Shown piece after piece: positions 41,801 through 50,337 of a stretch of DNA of 55,330 nt. The translations under genes and the position numbers were made by a program. The stretch's first letter is position 1. Each line of letters begins with the position of its first letter. Origin of the DNA: Deltaproteobacteria bacterium HGW-Deltaproteobacteria-13. Its GTDB lineage: Bacteria > Desulfobacterota > Syntrophia > Syntrophales > Smithellaceae. Location: contig PHBJ01000017.1 of NCBI GenBank assembly GCA_002840555.1, forward strand, positions 1 through 55,330, written 5' to 3'. The notes under the pieces are model-generated. The model did no database searches and was not told where the DNA came from. It saw only the letters and a list, made by a program, of their open reading frames with translations.

Positions 41801-42166
41801 AAGCCGACAAAACTGACGGACATCGAATTTATGCTCATCAAAACCCATTCTCAATCCGATTACGATATATTAAAGGACATTGATTTTCCCTGGCCGTTGG
41901 CACAAATTGTTTACCAACACCATGAACGGATGAACGGATCCGGCTATCCGAGAAATCTGAAAGGGGATGAAATTATTATAGAGGCCCGCATTATGGCTGT
42001 AGCCGATACGGTGGAAGCCATGGCCTCCCATCGACCCTATCGTGCCGGCTTGGGCATTGAGTCGGCCCTTGAAGAGATCGCGAAAAATAAGGGAATTCTT
42101 TATGACGATGCTGTCGTAGATGCCTGCCTGAGATTATTTCGGGAGAAAGGGTATCAGCTTTCATAA
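38891..42166 (+). CDS. Multi-PAS/GAF sensor with HD-GYP phosphodiesterase output
   Basis: This 1091-residue soluble protein has domains in order: coiled coil, PAS (~45-160), GAF (~170-320, with HDYGSHYDVDQAGVWVDCVH-like text), PAS (~335-455), GAF (~460-635), PAS (~645-770), PAS (~775-900), then HD-GYP (~905-1091). The HD motif is SIHDLGKISVPAEI, and the signature HHERMNGSGYPRNLKG is complete. Each PAS ends with the DITxRKR linker. No GGDEF or kinase is present. It should degrade cyclic di-GMP in response to several signals. It is similar in its last domain to the partial protein at 2-451. The start is GTG, with a weak upstream ribosome site. Confidence 0.95.
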   Translation: MKDQSKTKQLLIQELVSLRQRIAGMEQSESEWKKEKEELKNSEARFRNYFALPLHGIAITSPEKGWIEVNDRICFIMGYSRDEIVRMTWSEMTHPDDLAADMEQFNRILSGKIENYNMDKRFIRKDGTVVWTNLSVGCVRKSDGSVDHIIALVDDITDRKRMESIMQARLHLLEFANSHAMDELLTAALDEIEALTGSTIGFYHFVESDQKTLSLQNWSTNTIKNMCAAEGKGSHYDVDQAGVWVDCVHERRPVIHNDYASLPHRKGMPEGHAPVIREIVVPIFRSNQIKAIIGVGNKSTNYDDSDIEIVSQLGDLSWDIAERKRAEEVLRINEGRYRKAEAMGHVGNWEYNLQTTKFWGSGEAKRIYGFDPETLDLSTDEVENCIPERERVHQALIDLIQAGKPYNLEFDIHPKNSLKPRIISSVAELKRDEHGKPLLVTGVIQDITERKRAEAEITGMNRALRMLSATNQALIHVADEPTLLTEVCRIIVEVGGYLMAWVGFAEQDEAKTVRPVAHAGFGSGYVESAEVTWADNERGRGPGGTAIRTGQPCIARNILLDPAFAPWREAAIERGYKSNIALPLINEGRTLGELAIYSVETEAFDTEEVEVLKEMADDLAFGITVLRTRVKRDQTVVALHESEERYRLIAENTADTIAVFDLNFKTTYVSPSMLKLRGYTVQEAMTQTLNQILTPDSLLQASKMLADQMALEFSGTADPARTTLIELEEYCKDGSTIWVELSASFLRDGNFKPTGILTVTRNITERKQAEEALRNSESRMRTLVQTIPDLIWLKDPAGVYLSCNTIFERLFGTSEAAIVGKTDYDFVDRELADAFRENDRKAISAGKPTSNEEWITFADDGHRVLLETIKTPMYDVQGILIGVLGIGHDITDRKQASERIRRVLGATVQAMAVTVEARDPYTAGHQRRVADLARAIATEMNLPLDIIEGLRMAASIHDLGKISVPAEILSKPTKLTDIEFMLIKTHSQSDYDILKDIDFPWPLAQIVYQHHERMNGSGYPRNLKGDEIIIEARIMAVADTVEAMASHRPYRAGLGIESALEEIAKNKGILYDDAVVDACLRLFREKGYQLS

Positions 42167-42392
42167 GATAGGAAAACCAATCCCGCAGAAAACATTTTAC
42201 AAATTTTAATCATCAATCTTAAGAAATAATAATGGGAATCATGAGGTTATCTGCAACCGGCATGACAAGGTGCGTTTTTTACTTTGATGTTCTGAATTAA
42301 TTTGTTATAAAAATTTTAGTAAGGCGGACTCTTATAATTATATGAGTGCCGGCCCCCTATTGATTACAATTATAAATTAAAATAAGCGAGGT

Positions 42393-43166
42393 ATGACGAT
42401 GAGTGATACGGTTTTAAAGGAATTAAAAGACGGCGTTCTGTTATTGACATTAAATCGCCCCAACACAAAGAACTCTTTCAACCTGGAACAGTGGACGGCT
42501 TTTGCCGCGGAACTGGATACGGCACGTGTTGACGATGACGTTACGGTGGTCGTTATCACCGGCGCGGGCAATGATTTTTCGGCGGGCCAGGACTTGAGAG
42601 ATTACGCAGTTTCCGGCGCGGCGCACAGTTATCAAATTACGGAACGCGCGGTGGTTGATTTTGATAAACCGCTCATTGGCGCGGCCAAGGGGGTCGCCGT
42701 CGGCGGAGGCGCGACCATGCTGTTCCATTGCGATGTGCTCTATGTCGGTGAAAGTCTGCGCATGCGTCTGCCCTTCAACAGCCTGGGCATGGCGCCGGAG
42801 TTCGCGAGCAGTTATATGCTGCAAATGCTCATCGGACCGCAGCGGGCGGCCGAGCTGCTTTTTACCACGGAATGGATTGACGCTGATAAAGCGCTGAATG
42901 CGGGCATCGCCTCCCTCAAGTTCAAGGATGACGAACTTTTGCAAAACGCGATGACGAAAGCCGCCGAAATAGCGCAGTTGCCTTTGAGCTCCCTGCTGGA
43001 AACGAAAAGGTGCCTGAAACTGGCGCATAAAGCGGGTATCGAAGCGGCTTTAAAAATTGAGCGGGAGGCCATGGACAGACTGGCGGGTGGACCGGCAAGC
43101 ATGGAGGCCATGATGGCCTTTATGGAAAAGCGCAAACCAAATTTCCGCAACCTGACGAAAAAATAG
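42393..43166 (+). CDS. Enoyl-CoA hydratase/isomerase
   Basis: This 257-residue crotonase-fold protein has LTLNRPNTKNSFN, the oxyanion-hole motif ITGAGNDFSAGQDL, AAKGVAVGGGATMLFHCD and the segment MAPEFASSYMLQ. A glutamate in APEFASS at this place is typical of delta3,delta2-enoyl-CoA isomerases rather than hydratases (which need two Glu), so isomerase is favoured. It acts on acyl-CoA in fatty acid or aromatic acid breakdown. The start is MTMSD with AGCGAGG upstream. It appears to be a single-gene unit. Confidence 0.9.
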   Translation: MTMSDTVLKELKDGVLLLTLNRPNTKNSFNLEQWTAFAAELDTARVDDDVTVVVITGAGNDFSAGQDLRDYAVSGAAHSYQITERAVVDFDKPLIGAAKGVAVGGGATMLFHCDVLYVGESLRMRLPFNSLGMAPEFASSYMLQMLIGPQRAAELLFTTEWIDADKALNAGIASLKFKDDELLQNAMTKAAEIAQLPLSSLLETKRCLKLAHKAGIEAALKIEREAMDRLAGGPASMEAMMAFMEKRKPNFRNLTKK

Positions 43167-43185
43167 AGATAGATTCTATCAGCAT

Positions 43186-43213
43186 GTCATTCCGAACGGA
43201 GGTGAGGAATCTT
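43186..43213. repeat. Extragenic repeat GTCATTCCGAACGGAGG type
   Basis: GTCATTCCGAACGGAGGTGA then GGAATCTT, a widespread bacterial extragenic sequence. It stands directly before the gene remnant at 43242. Confidence 0.5.
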
Positions 43214-43241
43214 AAGATGATTATAAATTAAGATTTCTCCC

Positions 43242-43405
43242 CCGGATATGAACGCGCTCTTCTCTGTTACGGACCCGATATCCATGCCGGCAGTGCATGT
43301 TTCAGGATGCCCCTTTTTTCGCGCGGATCATTTCCATAAAGGCGTCGATCCGCGTCTGAATCTGAGCCTCGGAAAAATTCCGTTCATCGCACATATCGGC
43401 TTCCA
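43242..43405 (-). pseudogene. Remnant of a 2-hydroxyacyl-CoA dehydratase subunit/activase junction
   Basis: These 164 bases align with 54481-54644 without a net gap, with about 90 percent identity by eye. The matching part there is the end of the dehydratase-type subunit (with NFSEAQIQTRIDAF) and the start of its activase (MDIGSVTEK). Here both ends are cut off and no full frame exists. It is therefore a degenerate partial copy, likely left by recombination or by loss of a second cluster. Confidence 0.8.
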
Positions 43406-43520
43406 CCAGCGGCCTCTATGACTGGGCACTGGGTATATGATGTTTGATGTATCCGGCTTCGCACTGAAAAATATAGCGGCACGTGACGGAAGGCACACTG
43501 CTGTCATGCCCGCCACCTTT

Positions 43521-43549
43521 GTCATTCCGGCGCATCCGGCATGCGCCGG
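43521..43549. repeat. REP-like palindrome in the remnant spacer
   Basis: CCGGCGCAT-CCGGC-ATGCGCCGG (43527-43549) preceded by GTCATT is a perfect 9-bp stem with a 5-nt loop. The rest of 43406-43671 has no gene. Confidence 0.65.
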
Positions 43550-43671
43550 AGTAAACGGCCCCAAGTCCGGCGAATGCCGGAGGAATCCAGTGTTTCTTTC
43601 CAACATGAGTCAAGAGCAGATTTGACCCATTCGCCCTTCCGGGGTTTCAAATCGCTCTTTTGCCGTTGTGC

Positions 43672-43983
43672 TTATTCTCCGGAAACGATAACTTTGTATG
43701 TTCCGTAGATTCCCAAAATATTTTTGACTTCCACATCAACATTATATACTTTCGTTATGCCTCCGTTTTTCTTCGCGGCATCAATACTGCAATCGCCGAA
43801 AGCAACCAGGGCACATACGCTTGTGCACTGTGCTTCTCCCGTCTTAGGTGAAACGCCGCCGTTGCTGGTTGCTATCCCCGGCAACTTTGCGTCGGTGTAC
43901 AAGCTGCCTATCGGGATCAGAGTGGCGCAACCCATAAGCATGCCAACGGCAACAAGAGTAAAAACTGACCAGAATTTTTTCAT
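43672..43983 (-). CDS. TRL-like lipoprotein
   Basis: This 103-residue protein has a lipobox (GMLMGC, Cys19) and the TRL-family core: CTSVCALVAFGDCSIDAAKKNGG then ITKVYNVDVEVKNILGIYGT. TRL ('tRNA-associated locus') proteins are small lipoproteins of unknown function. Two extra cysteines (C-S-V-C and GDC) may form a disulfide. ATG has AGGAGG nearby. It probably forms its own unit. Confidence 0.82.
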   Translation of the reverse strand: MKKFWSVFTLVAVGMLMGCATLIPIGSLYTDAKLPGIATSNGGVSPKTGEAQCTSVCALVAFGDCSIDAAKKNGGITKVYNVDVEVKNILGIYGTYKVIVSGE

Positions 43984-44080
43984 TGTTCCTCCTTGATCGT
44001 TTATTTTTTATAGCAGGTAATCTTATTAATTCTTCGGAATCATTTAATGAACACATAGCTTAAAATCGGATTACCGGCAA

Positions 44081-44509
44081 TCACGACTTCTTCCATTTGT
44101 TGCAGATCTCCGCGTGATCTTTTTCATCCTGAATGATTCGTTTCACGATGTCGATATATTTGTTTTTCGCGCCGGCGGCGAGATCTCTTTCAAACTGTTT
44201 CACGGCCAGCAGCTCCGTTATCCGAGCCAGTTTTAATTTCAACGATACAGGCAGAACAAATAAAAAATACGACTGGCAAAAACCGAATCCGAGCCAGAAC
44301 TTTTCGCCGCCTAATTTTTTATTGAACAACCCGGAATAACACGCACTGAATAATTTGCTGTGTCCGTATTCCTGAGCAGCCGCATGATCCAGCATTTTGG
44401 TCAAATCCGGATATTTCGTATTGTATTGTTTTGATAATCCCCGGTAAAAACCTGTTCCGAACAATTCAACTCTGTAAGCCAGTTTAATCTGAAATTTTAA
44501 TACATTCAT
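44081..44509 (-). CDS. Ferritin-like domain protein
   Basis: This protein of about 142 residues has the pattern of a four-helix diiron protein: a first Glu (AYRVELFG), EYGH (AAAQEYGHSKLF), a later Glu (ITELLAVKQFER) and DEKDHAEI (EKDH). Such E, ExxH pairs bind two irons in ferritin-like or COQ7-like oxygenases and rubrerythrins. The central helix is hydrophobic (YFLFVLPVSLKLKLA), so it may be membrane-linked as in COQ7-type proteins. Function is not established. Start ATG at 44509 is preferred to 44527. Confidence 0.72.
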   Translation of the reverse strand: MNVLKFQIKLAYRVELFGTGFYRGLSKQYNTKYPDLTKMLDHAAAQEYGHSKLFSACYSGLFNKKLGGEKFWLGFGFCQSYFLFVLPVSLKLKLARITELLAVKQFERDLAAGAKNKYIDIVKRIIQDEKDHAEICNKWKKS

Positions 44510-44608
44510 GCAAATCGCCCCTGCCATATTTATTTTTTGTTTTCCTGATGATGACTTTCAATAACTTTAATTTAATCAATGCCAGACGGCATAGATGGTG
44601 ATGAGAAT

Positions 44609-44740
44609 TCAGGAAATAATCGTTAAGCTGAAATGCACTTTTTTGAATCGGTGTTTATCAGCGGCAAATTTCGAAAGATAAATTCCCGAAAGCCATGTTA
44701 CGATGTACGATAAAACGAACAGTATCAATAGGATCTTCAT
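44609..44740 (-). CDS. 43-residue small membrane protein
   Basis: The frame starts MKILLILFVLSYIVTWLSGI and ends in KVHFSLTIIS. One membrane segment (residues 3-20) is followed by a basic region (KFAADKHRFKK). AAGGGGA lies 5 nt before the ATG, and the sigma-factor gene ends 13 nt upstream, so it may be expressed with it. Too short for secure recognition. Confidence 0.55.
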   Translation of the reverse strand: MKILLILFVLSYIVTWLSGIYLSKFAADKHRFKKVHFSLTIIS

Positions 44741-44753
44741 ATTTCCCCTTATT

Positions 44754-45629
44754 TTAGTGAATATTTAAAAGCTGTTTGAACTCTTTATTCTGCAACATGT
44801 TCCGGAGCCACCTGGTCATGTCGGGAGCATCGTAAAAAGGCTGTTTCCGGAAGAGTTCCAGAAACGGAACGTAATAAGATTGGTCAAATTCATCGAGCCG
44901 TTCGATGATCACATCCTTCACGCGCTGAAATTCCGGACGGTGAAATCTCGGTTTGCGGGGATCGATCATTCCCAGTTCCAGAAACGTCTTGATCTTGCCT
45001 TCGCACCGGCAGGGATTGTTTTTATTCACATGACAGCAGACTCCGTTCATGTATGAATAAATCTTGAGCCTGCTGCGGGAGAGCATTTTTCTGAAATTGG
45101 CCTTACTGACCTCCAGAAGTTCGGCGCCCACGGCATCGGTAATGCCGAAAACGGCGCCGAGCAAAAAGACCAGACGTTCCGTTCGATTCAAGCACATGAG
45201 CATGCCCATGACGCATCCTGTTTTCAGTTCTTCAGCAAGAATTTCCCTGTCGGGATGAGCGAAATCACGATCATCGGGCAGCGCTTCGATAAGCGACACA
45301 TAGGTATCGAAGTCCTGAATACGCGTTTCGAACTTCCGCTTTTTCATGCTGATGATATGGTTTGCGACAATTCTGTAGAGCCATGTCCGGAAGAGCCCCT
45401 TTTGCGGGTTATACGATGACAGGCCGGTGATCATTTTAATGAGAATTTCCTGCGTGATGTCTCCGGCGTCGTCATGGTCCATGACCATTTTAAAGGCGAT
45501 ATTATATATCCAGGCCTGATGCCGGAGGATGAGCTTCTCCAGCGCTTCCTGATTCCCTTCAAGAGAAGCTTTGATCAACTCGAGATCATCTTCATCCCGG
45601 TCGATTTTTTCGATGAATGGATTGTACAT
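44754..45629 (-). CDS. ECF-type sigma factor with a cysteine-rich C-terminal tail
   Basis: This 291-residue protein has sigma region 2 (AWIYNIAFKMVMDHDDAGDI and TQEILIKMITGL with FRTWLYRIVANHII) and region 4 (LNRTERLVFLLGAVFGITDA and LLEVSKANFRKMLSRSRLK). A C-terminal extension of ~90 residues starts with a Cys/Arg group, CCHVNKNNPCRCEGKI, and ends LLNIH. Similar 'NPCRC' tails occur in some ECF sigma groups and may bind metal or sense redox. No anti-sigma factor gene is adjacent. The small gene at 44609 lies directly downstream. Confidence 0.88.
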   Translation of the reverse strand: MYNPFIEKIDRDEDDLELIKASLEGNQEALEKLILRHQAWIYNIAFKMVMDHDDAGDITQEILIKMITGLSSYNPQKGLFRTWLYRIVANHIISMKKRKFETRIQDFDTYVSLIEALPDDRDFAHPDREILAEELKTGCVMGMLMCLNRTERLVFLLGAVFGITDAVGAELLEVSKANFRKMLSRSRLKIYSYMNGVCCHVNKNNPCRCEGKIKTFLELGMIDPRKPRFHRPEFQRVKDVIIERLDEFDQSYYVPFLELFRKQPFYDAPDMTRWLRNMLQNKEFKQLLNIH

Positions 45630-46047
45630 AGCTTATCCTTAATGTAGTGTCTATTACACTGATACGGATGAATGTGGCAAGTGTGACAAAAGAAATGATT
45701 TTGTGGAGAGAATGTTTTCAGAATCAATTCCGCAAATTGCAATCCTGCGGTTCCTGCCCGGAAGGGTCGGGAGTATTTTAAAAAAACATCCGGTTCGATG
45801 CTGAACTTTCCCGTAAATGGATAATCGAGTGAGATAATCGTAGAAAGTGTAAAGGCAATCATCGCGGCCAGGGCCGAAGTCATGATTAAATGCCCGGTGA
45901 AATCTGTGACGCCATCAGATACTGACCATCATACGACACCTTCCCGTTAGATGAATACCACCATGTATCCATAAATAAGGGCGTCGCATAAATGTTTATG
46001 CGACGCCCTGTTTCAATTTTCCAAATCAAAATTTTAATTCAATTCAG
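45630..46047. other. Intergenic stretch, promoter region of the sigma factor
   Basis: No convincing gene. It carries the terminator at 45979 and otherwise degenerate sequence. A short minus-strand frame (45575-45883) starts with a hydrophobic segment (SALAAMIAFTLSTIISLDYP) but then runs into the sigma-factor start and has no further landmarks. Confidence 0.5.
45979..46008. terminator. Strong hairpin terminator
   Basis: A perfect 14-bp stem (GGGCGTCGCATAAA / TTTATGCGACGCCC, loop TG) lies 40 nt beyond the stop of the repeat lipoprotein gene. On the minus strand TTATTTATG follows. Confidence 0.85.
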
Positions 46048-47664
46048 TTACTCTACAATCGGGAAGTAACCGCCAACCGTGCTGATAGTCAGAGAATAAA
46101 TGTTTGGTGTGGTGTGGTTTGTCATTGTACCCACTGTAAATGTCCCGTCGTCTGACACCTGCCCATGGTATGTGGGCAATGCAGTTAATGTTACGACGCC
46201 CGACGAAGTGATCGTGCCTGTGGTATCTGACGGAGCTAAAGCGCTATCACTGTTCGCCCAGTCATTATTTTCAGCCATTGTTCCGGCGGTCGTTGTAGTA
46301 GTCCAATGAGCCCAGAAAGGCGCCGGCGCATCACCGACCGCCAGCATATGCATTGCCTGGATGTTGGCGGGCAAACCATCGTAACTGTAAGTCCGGCCGG
46401 TAATCTGGATGATCATCATCTTTTGGTTAGTTCCATCTGTAAATGTCCCCACTATTGTCTTTTTGTCGTACGAAAGGAATCCCTGGTAAGTGGCCATACC
46501 TGTTCCAGACATCGTGACGATTCCACTGCTATTGACCGATATTGTCGATCCGACATCTCCCGGCGCTGGCGTTGTATCGCCGGCAGGAGTGGTCTCACTG
46601 CTTATATTGATGGCGCCGGCTGAGGAGGTGGTTCCAATCCCGCGCCGCCACAGAGAATTCGCGCCATCAGCTTCCAACTGGTGATAAACAAAATTCTTGC
46701 TCTGTACATCGGTACCGCTGTAAGAAGCCGCCGCTTTCTGCAAGACCTGCAAGCAATAATTACCACCGCCACTCGTTTCTGTTCCGGCCGCGAATCTCTT
46801 ATTAGCCGCCATCGTCATATGAGCGGCAGTGCTGCCGCCGCCGGTTAAAGTTATCTCGCCAACTGGATTAATCGTTACAGTCAGAGTACCCGGGGCTGGA
46901 CAAGTCGTTTCTCCATCACTGTCTGCACAGGAGGTGAAGGAGACAGATCCTGTGCCGTCAATTGTTAAAATGTCACGTTCCCATTTATTGTTGGTGCCTG
47001 CCTTAAGCTGCTGCAAACTCCATGTTCCCACAAGGTCAGCCTGCGTAAATAGAGCCGTCGCTATAAAATTAACATTCGGATAATCGGCGCCCCCTACCGG
47101 CACCCATCGGTCGGCAGGTGTAAATGCGTATCCCGAAAGACTCGGTGTCACGGTATAACCGCCGTTCAGAACGTTCGGGAAACTGTATTCTCCACTGGCA
47201 TCCGTTACGGTCGAACCAATTGCCCCATCACTCAATGCCATCGTCACTCCCGCAGCCACGGCACCGCTTACCGTGCCGGAAATCGTGTAGGTAGAAGTAC
47301 CTCCGGGAACGGATATTGACGCAAAATTGGCGACCATGTTTGATCCGTTGACGACAACGGCCGTACTGATCGGATCGAAACGATAAGTGGCAAGTGAGGG
47401 CACCACGGCGTAGCTGCCATTGGCCAGACCGGTAAAACTGTACGTTCCATCCGCGGCGGTTGTTGTGGTGGCGCTTGACGCGCCGCTCAACGTTATGGTT
47501 ACATTCGCTCCCACGTCGCCGCTCACCGTACCGGTAATGCTGTAGGTAGTAGCTGCCGGTGGAGCATTATCGCTTTTGCTGCAGCCCGTTCCAACCGCGA
47601 CCACCAGAAACATCATCATCAGAAAACATATTAAAATCCTGGTTGAAAAACTTCTCCTCGTCAT
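46048..47664 (-). CDS. Lipoprotein with carboxypeptidase-regulatory-like repeats
   Basis: This 538-residue protein has a lipobox (VAVGTGC, Cys28). Two ~75-residue modules follow, each with YSITGTVSG or YTISGTVSG, then ADGTYSFTGLANGSYAVVPS or ASGEYSFPNVLNGGYTVTPS; these match carboxypeptidase regulatory or Cna-B-like beta-sandwich repeats. The remaining ~320 residues contain several Thr/Ser-rich beta-type units without clear family. It would be a surface-exposed lipoprotein. The direct repeats within the DNA follow from the module copies. Confidence 0.78.
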   Translation of the reverse strand: MTRRSFSTRILICFLMMMFLVVAVGTGCSKSDNAPPAATTYSITGTVSGDVGANVTITLSGASSATTTTAADGTYSFTGLANGSYAVVPSLATYRFDPISTAVVVNGSNMVANFASISVPGGTSTYTISGTVSGAVAAGVTMALSDGAIGSTVTDASGEYSFPNVLNGGYTVTPSLSGYAFTPADRWVPVGGADYPNVNFIATALFTQADLVGTWSLQQLKAGTNNKWERDILTIDGTGSVSFTSCADSDGETTCPAPGTLTVTINPVGEITLTGGGSTAAHMTMAANKRFAAGTETSGGGNYCLQVLQKAAASYSGTDVQSKNFVYHQLEADGANSLWRRGIGTTSSAGAINISSETTPAGDTTPAPGDVGSTISVNSSGIVTMSGTGMATYQGFLSYDKKTIVGTFTDGTNQKMMIIQITGRTYSYDGLPANIQAMHMLAVGDAPAPFWAHWTTTTTAGTMAENNDWANSDSALAPSDTTGTITSSGVVTLTALPTYHGQVSDDGTFTVGTMTNHTTPNIYSLTISTVGGYFPIVE

Positions 47665-47842
47665 GGTTTCTCCTTTTTTTAAAAAAATGTGATTAAAAAC
47701 TGAAAACCTCTTTGCATCCTTCTCTTTTTATTAAATATTTCCGAATTTTACGCTTTTGCGGAAATCATTAATGGCTAAACGGTATTACAAAAGAACAGGC
47801 CTGTCAAAACATTTGGAAGATCGAAAATTTATCTCTGATTAA

Positions 47843-49729
47843 TCAGGGCTTTGCAGACGGGGTCGAAGAGCCATCTTCCTCAAACAAATCACTATCCCAG
47901 GCGTGATCGTTGATATTCGGATTTACTTCCCTGTCTCTGGTCAGCAATTGTTCCTGTATCTGAATCTGTTCACGTGAATTGAAAATGTAAGTGCTCTGAT
48001 CATGACGATGCGGAGCAAGCTCACGCAGCGCCGTTTCATCGTATTTAATAAAATTCTGGCCCGCGCGCGTCGCGCTGTATTTGCGAACGCCCAGTTTCGC
48101 TAAAACATCAATTCCCAGCCGCACGGATGTATCCAGAGATTCCCGATAAATGTCATTTATTCCCATGTCGAGCATTTCATAGGCATCCAGACGATTTCTG
48201 GCACGCACCATAACCGTAAGATTGGGAAATGTTTTTTTTGTTTTTTCCACCAGGTCAAAATTAATCTCCGGCGAATCAATGGCCGCGATAAGAATTCGGG
48301 CATCGCCCGCGCCGGCTGATTTCAAAATATCAATCCTGGTTGCGTCTCCATAAAAAACTTTAAACCCCATTTTTCTCAATAAATCAACCCTGTCGGAATC
48401 ATTATCCAGAATGGTCGCTCCAACGCCGTTGGCTCTCAGAAATCTGCCCAGGGTGCTGCCGAAATGGCCGAAACCGGCAATAATAACCGGATTGCTCTCA
48501 TCAATCGCGTCAGCTTCTTTTTCTTCCTTTTCTTTCGTTCCGAAACGGGGAAGAATCAAACGCTCATTGATTAAAAGCAGTAAAGGCGTGATCGTCATGG
48601 TAATGGCCGTAACGCCCATCATCATATCCGTCCACCGGGCGGATAAAATATCGAGCTGATGAATGAATGAAAAAAGGACAAAGGCGAATTCTCCCACCTG
48701 CGCCAGCCCCAGCGTGAACAGTAAATTTTGATCAAAACTCAATTTCACCAGCGAACCGCCGAAAAAAAGCACAGCGGCCTTGATCAGGATGATGGAACAA
48801 ACGAGGAGGATGATCATCAAAGGATTGCTGATAATCAGACTGAAGTTGATGGATGCGCCGACGGAAATAAAAAACAAACCGAGCAAAATGCCTTTAAACG
48901 GTTCAATGTCGCTTTCCAATTCGTGCCGGAATTCGCTGTTGGCCAGAACAACGCCGGCCAGAAACGTCCCCAGCGCGGGGCTAAGGCCCACCAGTATCAT
49001 GACAGAGGCGGTGCCGACGATGATTAACAGCGCCGCCGCCGTGAATAATTCGCGCAGATGAATACGGGCGATAAAACGCAGAAAAGGAACCACCAGAAAA
49101 CGTCCGCAGAGAACCACCAGATTGACAGCAATCAACAATGTCAGTGTCTGCGCCCAGCCGGGCATCCCGGAAATAAATGAAACATGCTCGCCTGACGGAA
49201 CTTGCGAACCTGATAAAGCCAGAAGAGGCAGGAGCGCCAGAATCGGAATAACGGAAATATCCTGAAAAAGCAGCACCGCGAAAGAAGTCTTTCCCGCTTC
49301 CGTTTTCGTTAATCCTTTTTCCCTGAGCGTCTGCATGACGATGGCGGTCGAAGACATCGCCATAGCCAAACCGCCGGCCAGCGCGGCCTGCCAGGTGAAT
49401 CCGATAAATAATAAAAGAGCGAATATCAGTATCGTCGTCGCGCATAACTGCAGAGAACCTGCTCCCAGAATCAGATTGCGCATCCGCCAGAAATTTGATG
49501 GTTCCAGTTCCAAACCGATGAGAAACAGCATCATCACCACGCCGAATTCGGCAAAGTGCATGATGTCTTTGCCTTCCTGACCAACCAAACCGAGGACAAA
49601 AGGACCAATGATGATACCGCCCAGCAGATAGCCGAGCACCGAGCCCATCCCCAGCTTTTTAGACACGGGAACGAAGACCACCGCGGCGGCCAGATAGATC
49701 AGAGCATCATGGAGAAAAGTGCTGATCAT
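47843..49729 (-). CDS. kefC: Potassium efflux antiporter, KefB/KefC type (CPA2)
   Basis: This 628-residue protein has 12-13 membrane segments (CPA2 antiporter, residues ~1-385; GLELEPSNFWRMR and DLxxLLALLPLLALSG-type text), then a TrkA-N NAD-binding domain (VIIAGFGHFGSTLGRFL, residues ~412-530) and a tail with NSREQIQIQEQLL. KefB/C move K+ out in exchange for H+ under electrophile stress. Unlike E. coli KefC the regulatory HALGNTQ-like loop was not confirmed. The kefF-like gene overlaps by 4 nt (49726-49729), as in E. coli. Both are probably cotranscribed. Confidence 0.9.
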   Translation of the reverse strand: MISTFLHDALIYLAAAVVFVPVSKKLGMGSVLGYLLGGIIIGPFVLGLVGQEGKDIMHFAEFGVVMMLFLIGLELEPSNFWRMRNLILGAGSLQLCATTILIFALLLFIGFTWQAALAGGLAMAMSSTAIVMQTLREKGLTKTEAGKTSFAVLLFQDISVIPILALLPLLALSGSQVPSGEHVSFISGMPGWAQTLTLLIAVNLVVLCGRFLVVPFLRFIARIHLRELFTAAALLIIVGTASVMILVGLSPALGTFLAGVVLANSEFRHELESDIEPFKGILLGLFFISVGASINFSLIISNPLMIILLVCSIILIKAAVLFFGGSLVKLSFDQNLLFTLGLAQVGEFAFVLFSFIHQLDILSARWTDMMMGVTAITMTITPLLLLINERLILPRFGTKEKEEKEADAIDESNPVIIAGFGHFGSTLGRFLRANGVGATILDNDSDRVDLLRKMGFKVFYGDATRIDILKSAGAGDARILIAAIDSPEINFDLVEKTKKTFPNLTVMVRARNRLDAYEMLDMGINDIYRESLDTSVRLGIDVLAKLGVRKYSATRAGQNFIKYDETALRELAPHRHDQSTYIFNSREQIQIQEQLLTRDREVNPNINDHAWDSDLFEEDGSSTPSAKP

Positions 49730-50337
49730 GGTTTGGGCGCTCCCCTTTCCTTTTGAAGCCAGTCATTCAGGAACTCCACCCTCTTGAGCGCTTCAATATC
49801 GAACTCACCTTTTGTCAGCATCTCCAAAAGCGTGTGATACATAGTCACATGAAATTTCAGCGCCTCTGCGGTCAGCAGATGCGTTCCCTGAACGGCAAAG
49901 GGCGGCAGATAAGTCATTTTACAAAGAGTTGCCGTCTGTTCAAACGGCACAAGAAATTCTCCTATCGTAAAGCGATTATAGGCGTTGGCCGCGTAGACCT
50001 CTCTCGTTCCGCCCGACGTAATGACATTAAAGATGATTTTATTTTTGAGATGATCGCCGTTTTTGCCATGCGCCCATCCGTGTTCCAACACCAGATCAAT
50101 CCACTGCTTCAGCAGGGCCGGAGCGCTGTACATGTAAAAAGGGTGATGCCAGATAATAACCTGATGTGCCGACAGAAGTTCTTTTTCACGATCGGTGTCA
50201 ATATTGAAATCCGGATACTGCTCATACAAATCGTTTAAAGTAACGCCATTGATACGATCTAAATTCGTCAGCAGCGCGCGATTTGTCCTGGACTTTTCAA
50301 AACGCGGATGAGCAAATAGTATTAGAATTTTATTCAT
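49726..50337 (-). CDS. kefF: NAD(P)H oxidoreductase, KefF-like ancillary protein
   Basis: This 203-residue flavodoxin-fold protein has KILILFAHPRFEKSRTNRAL and IWHHPFYMYSAPALLKQWID, typical of the NAD(P)H dehydrogenase (quinone) family, which includes KefF and KefG, the activators of the K+ efflux channels. The kefC gene begins in its last codons (4-nt overlap), so its partner is clear. The ATG is preceded by AAAGGTG. Confidence 0.92.
   Translation of the reverse strand: MNKILILFAHPRFEKSRTNRALLTNLDRINGVTLNDLYEQYPDFNIDTDREKELLSAHQVIIWHHPFYMYSAPALLKQWIDLVLEHGWAHGKNGDHLKNKIIFNVITSGGTREVYAANAYNRFTIGEFLVPFEQTATLCKMTYLPPFAVQGTHLLTAEALKFHVTMYHTLLEMLTKGEFDIEALKRVEFLNDWLQKERGAPKP

Noticed and set aside
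45575-45883. 102-residue minus-strand frame upstream of the sigma factor
   Set aside because: It runs into the sigma factor in another frame and has no conserved features apart from a short hydrophobic start.
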